NCBI GenBank assembly: GCA_045121595.1
Contig: JBGVGI010000003.1
Location: forward strand, 62,001-126,000
Reading direction: 5' to 3'
Source: Fumia sp045121595
Lineage (GTDB): Bacteria > Bacillota > Clostridia > Oscillospirales > Ruminococcaceae
DNA: 64,000 nucleotides
The position numbers were made by a program, and so were the translations under genes. Every line of letters starts with the position of its first letter. The stretch's first letter is position 1. The notes beneath the pieces were generated by a model. It saw only the letters and a list, made by a program, of their open reading frames with translations, ran no database searches and was not told the DNA's origin. Positions 32,798 through 40,769 of this stretch are shown in pieces.

Positions 32798-35569
32798 TTA
32801 TACCAGTCTGTCAAAAACAGAGCTCATATTGTTAAGATAACGGTTTATCTGGATAACGTCGGCATTGTTAACAACAGTATCCGTACCGGCAATTGACGTA
32901 ACGTTTGCCGCTTTTAATCTGTACGCCTTACGCTTGTCAGTATCGTTGTCAAACACCGAGCTCATATTGTTGACGTAGCGGTTTAAATGCATTATATCGG
33001 CATTACCGAGGGTACCCTCGCCCGTCACGTCGCCATAAAGCAGAATTTCAACGTCGCATCTTACGTCAGCGCCTGAAACAGTAACCTCATATTCGTTTGT
33101 GGCACACTTTGATTTTAAAACGCGCAGGGTGTAATTCCCATCATCTGTGTCTATAAAGGAATACTCACCTTTTGTTCCCGAAATGACAGTCGACTTAATC
33201 ACGTTACCGTCACGCAGAAGTTCTATTTTAACGTCGTTTTCGCCCTGCCCGAAAGCCTTCACGTTGCCGTAAAGCATAGCGCCTTCACCGTCATAATAAA
33301 TTCTTATATCCTCAAGCATTTCATTATAGCGCTTGATGGTAATTTTACTCCAGTCTTCCCTCGTTCCTTTGTAATAAACAGCAGTAAGTGAGGGCAGTTC
33401 ATAGAACACCATATTATCTATATAGGTGATACTTGAGGGCAGAGTTACCTTCTTAAGGTTTTCACAATAGCAGAAAACTCCGTCTGCAAGAATTTCAACC
33501 CCTTCAGGGATAACCAGTTCCTCAATACCCGATTCATAAAAAGCATTCATTCCTATCGACTTTACAGTGTCGGGAATTACAAGCTCCGTAAGGTCTTTGC
33601 AATATGAAAACGCGCAGTCGCCGATTGCAGTAACCGTTCCGTCATCGGGAACAACTGTATCCGCACACCCTACAATGAGCGTTTTGGTAGTTGTTTCGAT
33701 AAGTGCATTATTCACTGCACGATACACTTCGTTTCCGCTTTCTACTTCGATTTTCTCAAGATTACATCCATAAAACGGATTCACACCGACAGAGGTAACC
33801 TGACTTGGAATTGTAAACTCGTTAAGGCTTTCGCATTGGCAGAAAGCCATTCTGCCAATACTCACAACGGTATCAGGTATCTCAATATCAGTAAGATTGC
33901 AAGAACCATCAAATGCATAATCACCGATACCGGTAATGCCATCACCTATAACACAGGATTTGATAAGTTCGCTGTAGGTTCGTTGCCAGCCACAGTCTTC
34001 ACAGATTTCACCGCTGCCTGTAACAGTCAGCACATTGTCAACATCCAACACCCAGTGTATATCGCCACAGTCACCGACCGCAATCGGCATCTGTGAGAAA
34101 ATAAGCTGAGCATTATCAAGTCCCTCATTACCGCTACCGATAACGATATTGTCCCATTCTTCCTGTGTTCCGTTATAGTAGATATATTCAAGTTCTACCC
34201 CAATGAAGGCGTCATTACCGATTTTCTCAAGGCTGTTAGGCAGACTTATTTCGGTAAGTGCCGCCTGCTGAAAAGCATTATCCCTGATTTCGGTAACAGA
34301 TTCAGGAATATGCATATAGTCACACAGAGCACCGCAGAAAGCACCCTTTCCGATAATTCTTACACTTCCGTCCTTTGGGATACGGGTGTAACGGCATCCT
34401 GCAACCAGAACTTTTGTGGCTTTGTCAACTATACCTTCCGAGCACATCTCGTAATAATCGTTATCAAAATGTACGACTATCGATCCGAGTGACTCACATT
34501 TACCGAATACAAATTCTTCGTCAATATATGAAACGTTACGGGGAATTCCTATGGATACAAGTGAACTGCAACTAAAAAATGCATTTGCATATATCGAGGT
34601 TACACTCTCAGGAATAGACACTTTAACAAGCGAAGTACACCTCTCAAACAATCCTTGTGAAATCGATTCAAGATTTTCTGACAAGGTAATCTCCTCAAGT
34701 GAACTGCACAGGTAAAATGCGTGATTTTTAATCTCGGTAACAGAATCAGGAATGGTTATATTCCGAAGTGCAAAGCAACGGGCAAATGCCATCTCCCCGA
34801 TACTTTCAAGGGTGGAGGGCAGAGAAACCTTTTTCACAAACTCAAATCTATGAAAAACGCCGTCACCGATTGCGGTAATTCCTTCACCGATTCTGAGCTC
34901 GGTTATAATGTCCTTGTATTCATCAAAACCGCAGTTTTCACAAACTTCACCTTCACCGTTTATCTCAAGGATTCCGCCCTGATAAATACCCCATGTGATA
35001 CCGGAGCAACTGCCTGAATAGTCGGGCAAAATATCACTGCTGTACACCATAATCTCGGATAAAAATGCCCATGATTTTGCATTGAATGAAATTTTTATAT
35101 AACGTGCCTTTTTAGTGCCTTTTTGCATACTGAGTGTATATACGCTGTTCTTTGGAGCATCTGCAGGAATGGATGCGAAATTGTAGGTGTAAAAAAGCTT
35201 ACCGCTTTCGGAATAAGAAACTGTGATATTTCCCGTCGGGTAACCAACACCCGCATTTGCGTCGTTAAGCATTGCAACCTCAACTGCGGAAAATTCCTTA
35301 ACCGCACCGAGATCCACAATCACACTAACGGTCGTACCTTCGGGTACGCCGTTAAACGCAGTCCAGTTTTCATCGGAATACTTAGCCTCACCGACGATGC
35401 CGTCTGTCAGTTCTTTTCCTGAATCGCCGTAGCTTGAATGCGGACTATGTGAAAAACTGTAATCACAGCCCAGAGCGATATTGTAAAGTGAAACTGCCGA
35501 AACTGTAATGCCGTTTAAGGTTGTAACTGTAATGATAAGTGCTAAAATTAAACTGAGAATCTTTTTCAT
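32798..35569 (-). CDS. BspA-like leucine-rich-repeat protein with discoidin-like and dockerin modules
   Basis: Secreted protein of 923 residues. Signal peptide at 1-25, a discoidin/F5-8C-like beta domain at about 28-175 (ELTDGIVGEAKY, VDLGAVKEFSAVEV, ARYIKISF), two long LRR_5 blocks, a carboxypeptidase-regulatory-like domain and a C-terminal type I dockerin pair (GDVTGEGTLGNADIMHLNRY and NNADVIQINRYLNN). AAAGGAGG precedes the ATG. It is followed 15 bp later by its paralogue, so the two are co-transcribed. Discoidin domains often bind sugars, so attachment to plant or mucin glycan is plausible (inference). Confidence 0.85.
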   Translation of the reverse strand: MKKILSLILALIITVTTLNGITVSAVSLYNIALGCDYSFSHSPHSSYGDSGKELTDGIVGEAKYSDENWTAFNGVPEGTTVSVIVDLGAVKEFSAVEVAMLNDANAGVGYPTGNITVSYSESGKLFYTYNFASIPADAPKNSVYTLSMQKGTKKARYIKISFNAKSWAFLSEIMVYSSDILPDYSGSCSGITWGIYQGGILEINGEGEVCENCGFDEYKDIITELRIGEGITAIGDGVFHRFEFVKKVSLPSTLESIGEMAFARCFALRNITIPDSVTEIKNHAFYLCSSLEEITLSENLESISQGLFERCTSLVKVSIPESVTSIYANAFFSCSSLVSIGIPRNVSYIDEEFVFGKCESLGSIVVHFDNDYYEMCSEGIVDKATKVLVAGCRYTRIPKDGSVRIIGKGAFCGALCDYMHIPESVTEIRDNAFQQAALTEISLPNSLEKIGNDAFIGVELEYIYYNGTQEEWDNIVIGSGNEGLDNAQLIFSQMPIAVGDCGDIHWVLDVDNVLTVTGSGEICEDCGWQRTYSELIKSCVIGDGITGIGDYAFDGSCNLTDIEIPDTVVSIGRMAFCQCESLNEFTIPSQVTSVGVNPFYGCNLEKIEVESGNEVYRAVNNALIETTTKTLIVGCADTVVPDDGTVTAIGDCAFSYCKDLTELVIPDTVKSIGMNAFYESGIEELVIPEGVEILADGVFCYCENLKKVTLPSSITYIDNMVFYELPSLTAVYYKGTREDWSKITIKRYNEMLEDIRIYYDGEGAMLYGNVKAFGQGENDVKIELLRDGNVIKSTVISGTKGEYSFIDTDDGNYTLRVLKSKCATNEYEVTVSGADVRCDVEILLYGDVTGEGTLGNADIMHLNRYVNNMSSVFDNDTDKRKAYRLKAANVTSIAGTDTVVNNADVIQINRYLNNMSSVFDRLV
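32802..32857 (-). repeat. Near-identical dockerin-end repeat, copy 1
   Basis: The last 56 bases of this gene match 30248-30303 in its paralogue with two mismatches. The rest of the two genes is far more diverged, so the dockerin ends appear recently copied or converted. Confidence 0.8.
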
Positions 35570-35618
35570 AATTTCCTCCTTTTTAAAGAACGGATTTGTC
35601 GGTTGTACCTACACTGCC

Positions 35619-35647
35619 AATATACCACTAAACTCTGAAAAAGTCAA
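35619..35647 (-). promoter_or_regulatory. Promoter of the BspA/dockerin gene pair
   Basis: TTGACT (35647-35642), 17-bp spacer, TATATT (35624-35619) on the minus strand. Confidence 0.78.
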
Positions 35648-35763
35648 ACTGACTCTTTGCCTCATATTACCATAAAAAAACCTTTATGTCAACTCAAATG
35701 AGGTAATCTTTAATTTTCAAAATGGGTAAAATAATTTTATAAAATAATATGGGAGAAATAAGA

Positions 35764-36006
35764 ATGAACATTGGAGACGCAACGAGAAGCCGTATCAAAG
35801 AGCTTTGCAAGGAGAAAAGCATCACGGTAAACAAGCTTTCCACACTTTGTGGAATCACCCAGTCCACCTTAAACAACATCGTCGGTGGCAGAAACAACAG
35901 CACCACCATTTCCACTATCAAAAAGATATGCGACGGACTGGACATCACTATTCAGGAATTTTTTGAATCGGACTGTTTTGACGATTTAAGTCAGGAAATA
36001 AGTTAA
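35764..36006 (+). CDS. XRE-family helix-turn-helix regulator
   Basis: Small DNA-binding protein of 80 residues that is almost entirely a Cro/C1-type HTH: VNKLSTLCGITQSTLNNIVG GRNNSTTISTIKKICDGLDI is diagnostic. The second ATG at 35764 is preferred, because GGGAGAA lies 6 bases before it, while the first (35749) overlaps that site. Transcribed divergently from the BspA/dockerin genes. Target unknown. Confidence 0.85.
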   Translation: MNIGDATRSRIKELCKEKSITVNKLSTLCGITQSTLNNIVGGRNNSTTISTIKKICDGLDITIQEFFESDCFDDLSQEIS

Positions 36007-36031
36007 GCAGAGGAAAACCCTCTGCTTTTTT
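36007..36031 (+). terminator. Terminator of the XRE gene
   Basis: GCAGAGG-AAAA-CCTCTGC with TTTTTTTA on the plus strand. It may also serve the convergent SGNH hydrolase gene, which ends at 36031. Confidence 0.85.
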
Positions 36032-36879
36032 TATTCTTTTAAATAATTGTCAATAAGTGTCTGTATTCCCCTCATATCATCAGGGGAGTCGAAAACCTCG
36101 GGGAAATTGGTTTTGGCATTATCGTAGGTGTAATATATATCGCAGAATTTCTTAAAATCAAATTCTTCGTTTACGCTGTTATCGTTGCAGAAAGAATAAT
36201 CCTTGCCCACAGCGGACTCACCCGTAATGGCACAGTAGGTCATAAGAGTAGTGATATACCCCGTGAGCATATTGGGGTGGAAACCGTCTCGCTCATTTTT
36301 ACGGATAATGAAGGTGTTTTTGTTATATTCTTCTTTTGCAAAGGGAACTTTCACGTCACCCGCTATAATATCGCTTACAATCTTACCCCAGTCAACGATA
36401 ATAACGCCTTTTTTCTCAAGCTCTTTGACTTTCGGAACCCATACGTATTTATTCATATGAGCGTGGGCATGGAGCAGAAAAACAAACTTAACGTCGGGAT
36501 TTTCTTTTTTGAAGATATCCATAACCACATCGCATTTTTCGAGAAAATCGGGGATATTTGCAGAGGCACTGCCCTGCTGCATAACAACGTAGTCAAACTT
36601 TCTGTCCACAAGATAACTTAAGTGGTCGGTACCTTTACAAGGGCGTTCAACCGAGCAGGGACCCTCAAACAGATTTGTAAAATCGTGTCTGCCGAAGGTC
36701 CAGTTTGTGACACTTACCTTTGCACCGTTTCTTTTACAAAGCTCGTAAAAATACCCTTTATCGTCGTTTCGTTCTTTCTGGGTTACAATTCCCCACCCCT
36801 TATCAAGCACCGTTTTTCCGTAATATGTAAAAGAATTTCCTATAAATATAATTTTCTTGCCGTCAAGAATATTTCCCAT
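36031..36879 (-). CDS. SGNH/GDSL-type hydrolase-like protein
   Basis: 282-residue protein with block I IIFIGNSFTYYG (Gly-Asn-Ser) near the N-terminus and a late DGFHPN that supplies the Asp-His pair of SGNH hydrolases, so esterase/deacetylase activity is likely. It resembles the DUF4886-type group. No signal peptide, so it would act in the cytosol. ATG at 36879 with GAGGTGA upstream is chosen over a GTG at 36888. Divergent from the LysR gene at 36998, which probably controls it. Confidence 0.72.
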   Translation of the reverse strand: MGNILDGKKIIFIGNSFTYYGKTVLDKGWGIVTQKERNDDKGYFYELCKRNGAKVSVTNWTFGRHDFTNLFEGPCSVERPCKGTDHLSYLVDRKFDYVVMQQGSASANIPDFLEKCDVVMDIFKKENPDVKFVFLLHAHAHMNKYVWVPKVKELEKKGVIIVDWGKIVSDIIAGDVKVPFAKEEYNKNTFIIRKNERDGFHPNMLTGYITTLMTYCAITGESAVGKDYSFCNDNSVNEEFDFKKFCDIYYTYDNAKTNFPEVFDSPDDMRGIQTLIDNYLKE

Positions 36880-36900
36880 CGCTATCACCTCGTAGTTACG

Positions 36901-36929
36901 ATTATATCATAAATTTACATATTTGTAAA
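36901..36929 (-). promoter_or_regulatory. Promoter of the SGNH hydrolase gene with overlapping palindrome
   Basis: TTTACA (36929-36924), 17-bp spacer, TATAAT (36906-36901) on the minus strand. The -35 box lies in the perfect palindrome TTTACAAATATGTAAA (36914-36929 read on the minus strand), a candidate LysR operator. Confidence 0.7.
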
Positions 36930-36947
36930 ACATACGACAAATTATTC

Positions 36948-36976
36948 TTGCACTACTTTGAAAGATATGGTAAAAT
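36948..36976 (+). promoter_or_regulatory. Promoter of the LysR gene
   Basis: TTGCAC at 36948-36953 and TAAAAT at 36971-36976 with a 17-bp spacer. Starts just beyond the divergent SGNH promoter. Confidence 0.7.
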
Positions 36977-36997
36977 GGTTGCAAAGGAGTGAAATTT

Positions 36998-37849
36998 ATG
37001 GAATTTTTACAGCTTAAATACTTTTTTGAAAGCTCCAAAAACGAAAACTTCGCAAAAACGGCAGAAAAGTTTATGGTGCCTCCGTCATCTGTTTCCACCG
37101 CGATAAAACGCCTTGAAAATGAGCTTGGTTGTGAGCTTTTCGACCGCAAGTCCAACAGTATTCTTTTGAATGAAAACGGAAAAAGGCTTCAAAAATCAAT
37201 CCATATTATCTTCAACGAACTGGATCAGGTTATCTTCGACCTTGCTACAGAAGAAAAAGACGATACCGAAATAAAGTTTCTCGTCCGCTCGGCAAGAGCT
37301 GTAATCATAGATAAAATTATAGATTTTAACAAAAAGCTCCCCACGGTACAGCTTTACGTTTCATCCGACCTTAACGACACGAATTACAACGATTACGATA
37401 TAATCGTGGATGAAGAAAATGAAATTTATTCTGATTTTGAAAAGTTTGAATTGTGTACTTTCCGTATCGGCATCCGTGCGACTTTGGATAATCCCCTTTG
37501 CAACAAGCCGTTAAAACTCAGCCAACTTGCAAATCAGCATTTTATTTCCCGAGGCGATGATGCAAGACTTTTTAAAATACTTACAAAAGCATGTAAAAAA
37601 GCGGGATTTACACCAAAAGTTATCCTCAAAACAAACGACACTCTGTGTTACCGTCAGTGTATAGACGAAGGCGTCGGACTTGTACCGGCATTCAGGTACC
37701 CCAACGCAAACACCAAAACTGCTAAAACTACCTTTTTGCAGATTTCGGATTTCGATGAACGCCAGACGGTTTACGTTTACTATAAAAAACACGAAAAAAG
37801 TAAAAACATCGAAAACTTCATAAAATTCTTAAAAGACAGCATAACGTAA
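36998..37849 (+). CDS. LysR-family transcriptional regulator
   Basis: 283-residue LTTR. The N-terminal winged HTH (LKYFFESSKNENFAKTAEKF, PPSSVSTAIKRLENELGCEL FDR) is typical. The C-terminal effector-binding domain is weakly conserved, with FISRGDDARLFKILTKACKK near residue 175. AAAGGAG 8 bases before the ATG at 36998 sets the start. A GTG three codons upstream is less likely. Divergent from the SGNH hydrolase gene. Confidence 0.88.
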   Translation: MEFLQLKYFFESSKNENFAKTAEKFMVPPSSVSTAIKRLENELGCELFDRKSNSILLNENGKRLQKSIHIIFNELDQVIFDLATEEKDDTEIKFLVRSARAVIIDKIIDFNKKLPTVQLYVSSDLNDTNYNDYDIIVDEENEIYSDFEKFELCTFRIGIRATLDNPLCNKPLKLSQLANQHFISRGDDARLFKILTKACKKAGFTPKVILKTNDTLCYRQCIDEGVGLVPAFRYPNANTKTAKTTFLQISDFDERQTVYVYYKKHEKSKNIENFIKFLKDSIT

Positions 37850-37850
37850 A

Positions 37851-37877
37851 GAGCAGAGGACAACCCTCTGCTCTTTT
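37851..37877 (+). terminator. LysR terminator
   Basis: GAGCAGAGG-ACAAC-CCTCTGCTC followed by TTTT on the plus strand. It also lies just past the stop of the convergent transposase gene. Confidence 0.85.
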
Positions 37878-37879
37878 AG

Positions 37880-38356
37880 TTATTTCATCGGATTATTTTC
37901 GATATACCGCCACGTTTCGAGATAATCATTTTCATCACGGATAATATGGTCGTAATACGATTTCTGCCACAATTTTTTATTAAATGGTTTCAATACATTT
38001 TCTTTCACACATTTTATATATTCATTTGTGGTCATGGTTTTAAACCATTGCACCATATCCGGTAGGGAACGACCTGTGTGTCGTTCCGCATCAATGAACA
38101 ATATAAAATGAATATGGTCAGGCATAATAACGTATTTTTCTATCGTTATACCGAATTTGTTTTCCAGTTTGGATAACCATTTTTCTATTATTATGTTTTG
38201 CGTAATATCTGACGGAACGACACACAGGTCGTTCCCTACAATTGATTTTTCAAACAAGCATTGTCTTTCATAGGTGCACACCGTCACAAAATACAATCCA
38301 TTTTGGGAATAATCATAATCTTTTAACCTGTTGGCTTTACGCTTTGGGTATTCCAT
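37880..38356 (-). CDS. REP-associated tyrosine transposase (RAYT, TnpA_REP), with embedded REPs
   Basis: Y1/HUH single-strand transposase of the IS200-like REP-associated type, 158 residues. N-terminal RLKDYDYSQNGLYFVTVCT, the metal motif MPDHIHFIL (HxH) and the catalytic Tyr in SYYDHIIRDENDYLETWRYI mark the family. The protein is intact. Two 27-bp copies of a REP element lie in the gene. They encode VGNDLCVVP near residue 41 and ERHTGRSLP near residue 91, both at loop positions, and keep the frame. The start at 38356 has a weak ribosome site, 9 bp after the GH127 stop. A TTG at 38365 is an alternative. RAYTs are usually single-copy and spread REPs in their genome. Confidence 0.9.
   Translation of the reverse strand: MEYPKRKANRLKDYDYSQNGLYFVTVCTYERQCLFEKSIVGNDLCVVPSDITQNIIIEKWLSKLENKFGITIEKYVIMPDHIHFILFIDAERHTGRSLPDMVQWFKTMTTNEYIKCVKENVLKPFNKKLWQKSYYDHIIRDENDYLETWRYIENNPMK
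38062..38088 (+). repeat. REP element E, inside the RAYT gene
   Basis: GTAG, then GGAACGAC, loop CTGTGT, GTCGTTCC and a final G: 27 bp. An 8-bp perfect stem behind a GTAG tetranucleotide is the classic REP layout. It is the exact inverse complement of copy F. Confidence 0.88.
38213..38239 (-). repeat. REP element F, inside the RAYT gene
   Basis: Same 27-bp element as E in opposite orientation, GTAG end at 38239. E and F form an inverted pair 124 bp apart that brackets the HUH-motif coding region, resembling a REPIN. Confidence 0.88.
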
Positions 38357-38365
38357 AAAACCCAA

Positions 38366-40276
38366 CTATATATGCAAATTAAAATACTTAACGTCCTCAA
38401 GGTCGCGGTTTGCAGCGGAAGCGTAGTCACACATAATAAGGTCACGGGTTTCACCGTCTGCTGTAAGCTTCACCCTCACCATACAAAGGGTGTTGTCAAG
38501 CCTTATTGGGTTAGCCTCAACACGTCTTCCCTCTTTGCCGAAGATAGTTTCATTTGAAAACATATCCTCTTCCTTGCATCCCACACGTTTTGACCTTGCA
38601 AGCATCACGGGGCCACGGCGAAGCACCGACATAGCACATTTAGTCATCATTTCCTTATCGCATCTGCCGTCAAACTCGTCAACCCAGCGCCATACGTGGT
38701 AGTCGGTATCGGGGAGTGCTTTATATTCATAAGCAAAATCGATAATCTCAACCGTCATATCGAAGTTCATTCTTATAACGAAATTTTCCTCTTTGATATC
38801 AATAACGCAGTATTCACCCGCTACTGCCGTGTAAACGTCGTCTTCTGCGATAACCGAAGTATTTTTACTCCACGAAGGGATACGAAGGTAAAGTTTTTCG
38901 CCGACCTTTGCACCACGCACAGTAATCATCAAAGCCCCCTTATCGGCGTAACCTGCACCGATTCTGAAGCTTGTTTTACCGAAATCAACCGTCGACTGGA
39001 TATACATATTAACGCTGTATCCGTCAGGGCGTCTTGTGATAATGGTTTCGGCAACGTTTGTGAATCCTCTGCCTAAGTTATCAACGCAACAATGCTGATA
39101 TTTCGTTTCGCAATGTCCGTCACCCGTCCACTGACGACCTGCACTTCTTACAAAGAACGCACCGCCCTTGCCGTTTTCATACGCACCTGCAAGAAAAGCA
39201 TTCATAAAGGCTTTTTCCATATATTCCGTGTATTTTATCTCACCCGTGAGAAGATAAAGCTCGTGGCAAAGGCGCATCCAGTGGATAACGTCGCAGATTT
39301 CGGTTGCAGCGTCGGGATAGTATTTTGCGTTTGCAAAACGTTCGCAGTAACCGACACTGCCCAAAATATTTTCCTCGTCACGGTAAACGTTGTCGCAGAA
39401 ATTAACGGTTGCATCAAAAATTCTCTTTTCCCCCGTAATTCTGTAAAGCTCAATAAGTCCGTCAAAGCAGGACATCATCTCGTAAGCCTTTGCGATATAA
39501 TCGGGGTCACCCTCGCACCAGTTCGCAGGGGATTTATCGGACAAAGCATTTTTAATAAGATTGGGAGCTTTATTATCCTCTCTGTCCCAGTCTTTTGCGA
39601 TTTGGAGACAAAAATCAAGGTACTTTTTATCCCCCGTCAGGCGGTACAGAATAAGCATCGGTTTCATAATTGAGCAGGAAGGAAGTCCCACGATACAACC
39701 CGTATCCCTTGCAGTTGCCTTTAACTCTTCAAGCTGACTTATGGTACAGTCGGCAAGGCGTACACATCCTTTTAAAATCTTTTTATCGTCTAAAAGCTGA
39801 GCCACTTCCAAAAGTGCCCACAGAGTATACTTTCTGCCCCAGATGTTCCAGTTGAAATCACACGGCCAACCGTATTTGTTAAGTGAGCGGTCGTTTGCCG
39901 TCGGCAAAAAGTTACGGCTTTCAAAATAGGTACCCGTGTAGCCTTCTGCATCCTGGAAAGAAAGTATTCTGTAAGCGGATTTTTTTATATCCTCTTTAAG
40001 CTTTTCGTCGTTTTTCATTCTGCAGACACGACAAGCCGACAGAATAAGCTTTCCCCAGAACTCACCTCTCCACATACCGTGAGTGTACTCGTCGTCGTAT
40101 TTTTGGAGGAAGCAGTCCTCTGCCTCACGCAAAATTTCCTCAATGGCAAACTTTCCGTTTACACGTTCAAAAACGAATCTGTCAAACCTTATACCGTACT
40201 CTCCGTCAAAGGAAACCCCCGAAAGATTTGGCTTTTCAATTAAATTTTCAACCTTGTAATTTACTTTGTAATCCAT
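38366..40276 (-). CDS. Glycoside hydrolase family 127-type beta-L-arabinofuranosidase
   Basis: 636-residue cytosolic protein (no signal peptide) of the DUF1680/GH127 family, which releases beta-L-arabinofuranose from plant glycans. The (alpha/alpha)6 barrel holds YPDAATEICDVIHWMR, which supplies Glu and Cys, and YQHCCVDN, which supplies the Cys-Cys pair. Together these are the zinc site and nucleophile of the family. A C-terminal beta-sandwich follows. GAGAG precedes the ATG and a promoter lies 25 bp upstream. Substrate may differ within the family. Confidence 0.82.
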   Translation of the reverse strand: MDYKVNYKVENLIEKPNLSGVSFDGEYGIRFDRFVFERVNGKFAIEEILREAEDCFLQKYDDEYTHGMWRGEFWGKLILSACRVCRMKNDEKLKEDIKKSAYRILSFQDAEGYTGTYFESRNFLPTANDRSLNKYGWPCDFNWNIWGRKYTLWALLEVAQLLDDKKILKGCVRLADCTISQLEELKATARDTGCIVGLPSCSIMKPMLILYRLTGDKKYLDFCLQIAKDWDREDNKAPNLIKNALSDKSPANWCEGDPDYIAKAYEMMSCFDGLIELYRITGEKRIFDATVNFCDNVYRDEENILGSVGYCERFANAKYYPDAATEICDVIHWMRLCHELYLLTGEIKYTEYMEKAFMNAFLAGAYENGKGGAFFVRSAGRQWTGDGHCETKYQHCCVDNLGRGFTNVAETIITRRPDGYSVNMYIQSTVDFGKTSFRIGAGYADKGALMITVRGAKVGEKLYLRIPSWSKNTSVIAEDDVYTAVAGEYCVIDIKEENFVIRMNFDMTVEIIDFAYEYKALPDTDYHVWRWVDEFDGRCDKEMMTKCAMSVLRRGPVMLARSKRVGCKEEDMFSNETIFGKEGRRVEANPIRLDNTLCMVRVKLTADGETRDLIMCDYASAANRDLEDVKYFNLHI

Positions 40277-40300
40277 AATATCTCTCCTTTTCTTTCCAAC

Positions 40301-40329
40301 AGAATACCATACTTGAAATTAAAAAGCAA
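40301..40329 (-). promoter_or_regulatory. Promoter of the GH127 gene
   Basis: TTGCTT (40329-40324), 17-bp spacer, TATTCT (40306-40301) on the minus strand. It is back-to-back with the RNA promoter at 40349. Confidence 0.65.
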
Positions 40330-40348
40330 TAGACAAAATCTATTTTTC

Positions 40349-40377
40349 TTGCAATTTATTTTTATATGTGCTATAAT
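40349..40377 (+). promoter_or_regulatory. Promoter of the structured RNA
   Basis: TTGCAA at 40349-40354, 17-bp spacer, TATAAT at 40372-40377. The expected start (about 40383) coincides with the 5' arm of the RNA closing stem. Confidence 0.8.
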
Positions 40378-40381
40378 TTTC

Positions 40382-40548
40382 TTGCGACGAAAATTTAATT
40401 ATACCTTTTAATTGCGTAGGTGTGTATTTTACCTTTCGGTAAAAATGCATACTCTTTTCTACATGCCTATGCAATAAGGAAAACTTTTCGTCGCAACAAA
40501 AGTCGAAGTATGCGTTTTTCGTGCGTAGCTTCGGCTACGCATTTTTTA
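40382..40548 (+). ncRNA. Structured small RNA, 6S RNA-like candidate
   Basis: Stand-alone transcription unit of about 165 nt. A perfect 12-bp closing stem pairs TTGCGACGAAAA (40382-40393) with TTTTCGTCGCAA (40485-40496). Next comes an asymmetric internal bubble (17 nt and 9 nt), then a 10-bp stem (40411-40420 with 40466-40475) stacked on a 31-nt hairpin with a TTTC loop. A strong terminator ends the unit. One long rod with a central bubble is the hallmark of 6S RNA, the sigma-70/sigma-A holoenzyme decoy. Primary sequence is not conserved enough for me to prove it. No ORF lies inside. Confidence 0.6.
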
Positions 40549-40549
40549 T
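40520..40549 (+). terminator. Terminator of the structured RNA
   Basis: TGCGTAGC-TTCG-GCTACGCA followed by TTTTTTATT on the plus strand. A UUCG tetraloop closes an 8-bp stem. Confidence 0.92.
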
Positions 40550-40566
40550 TTGAAAGGAGATTCCCT

Positions 40567-40704
40567 ATGCCCGACTACAAAGCGATGTATTATAAACTGT
40601 TTAACACATACACCGACGTAATTGAAATGCTACAAAAAGCGCAACTTGAAACCGAAGAGATTTATATGAATTCTTCCGAGGACGAAGAAGAAACAGAAGC
40701 TTAA
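40567..40704 (+). CDS. Small acidic-tailed protein (45 residues), function unknown
   Basis: The ATG at 40567 follows AAAGGAG by 7 bases. The protein MPDYKAMYYKLFNTYTDVIE continues with MLQKAQLETEEIYMNSSEDE EETEA, an amphipathic helix followed by a strongly acidic tail. Similar tiny proteins (M-x-DYK-x-MY-x-x-LF, then an E-E-L/I-Y end) seem common in Clostridia. I know of no function. It follows the structured RNA terminator by 18 bp, so it is expressed by read-through or from an unseen promoter. Confidence 0.75.
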   Translation: MPDYKAMYYKLFNTYTDVIEMLQKAQLETEEIYMNSSEDEEETEA

Positions 40705-40769
40705 TCCCTTACTACGATACTATTTTACCACATATATTAGTAACAAAAGTAACAACTTTTAAAAAAATA

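Noticed and set aside
30245..35569. A cellulosome enzyme cluster
   Set aside because: The dockerin proteins have no catalytic domain and no cohesin or scaffoldin gene is in the window.
38062..38239. RAYT as a pseudogene disrupted by repeats
   Set aside because: Both 27-bp insertions preserve the reading frame, and the HUH motif and the catalytic Tyr are intact.
40382..40548. A riboswitch for the 45-residue gene
   Set aside because: The RNA ends in a strong terminator without an obvious alternative antiterminator pairing, and I recognise no known aptamer consensus.
40420..40566. An N-terminal extension of the 45-residue protein starting at 40420
   Set aside because: The extension would read through the RNA hairpins and terminator, while a good ribosome site stands directly before the ATG at 40567.
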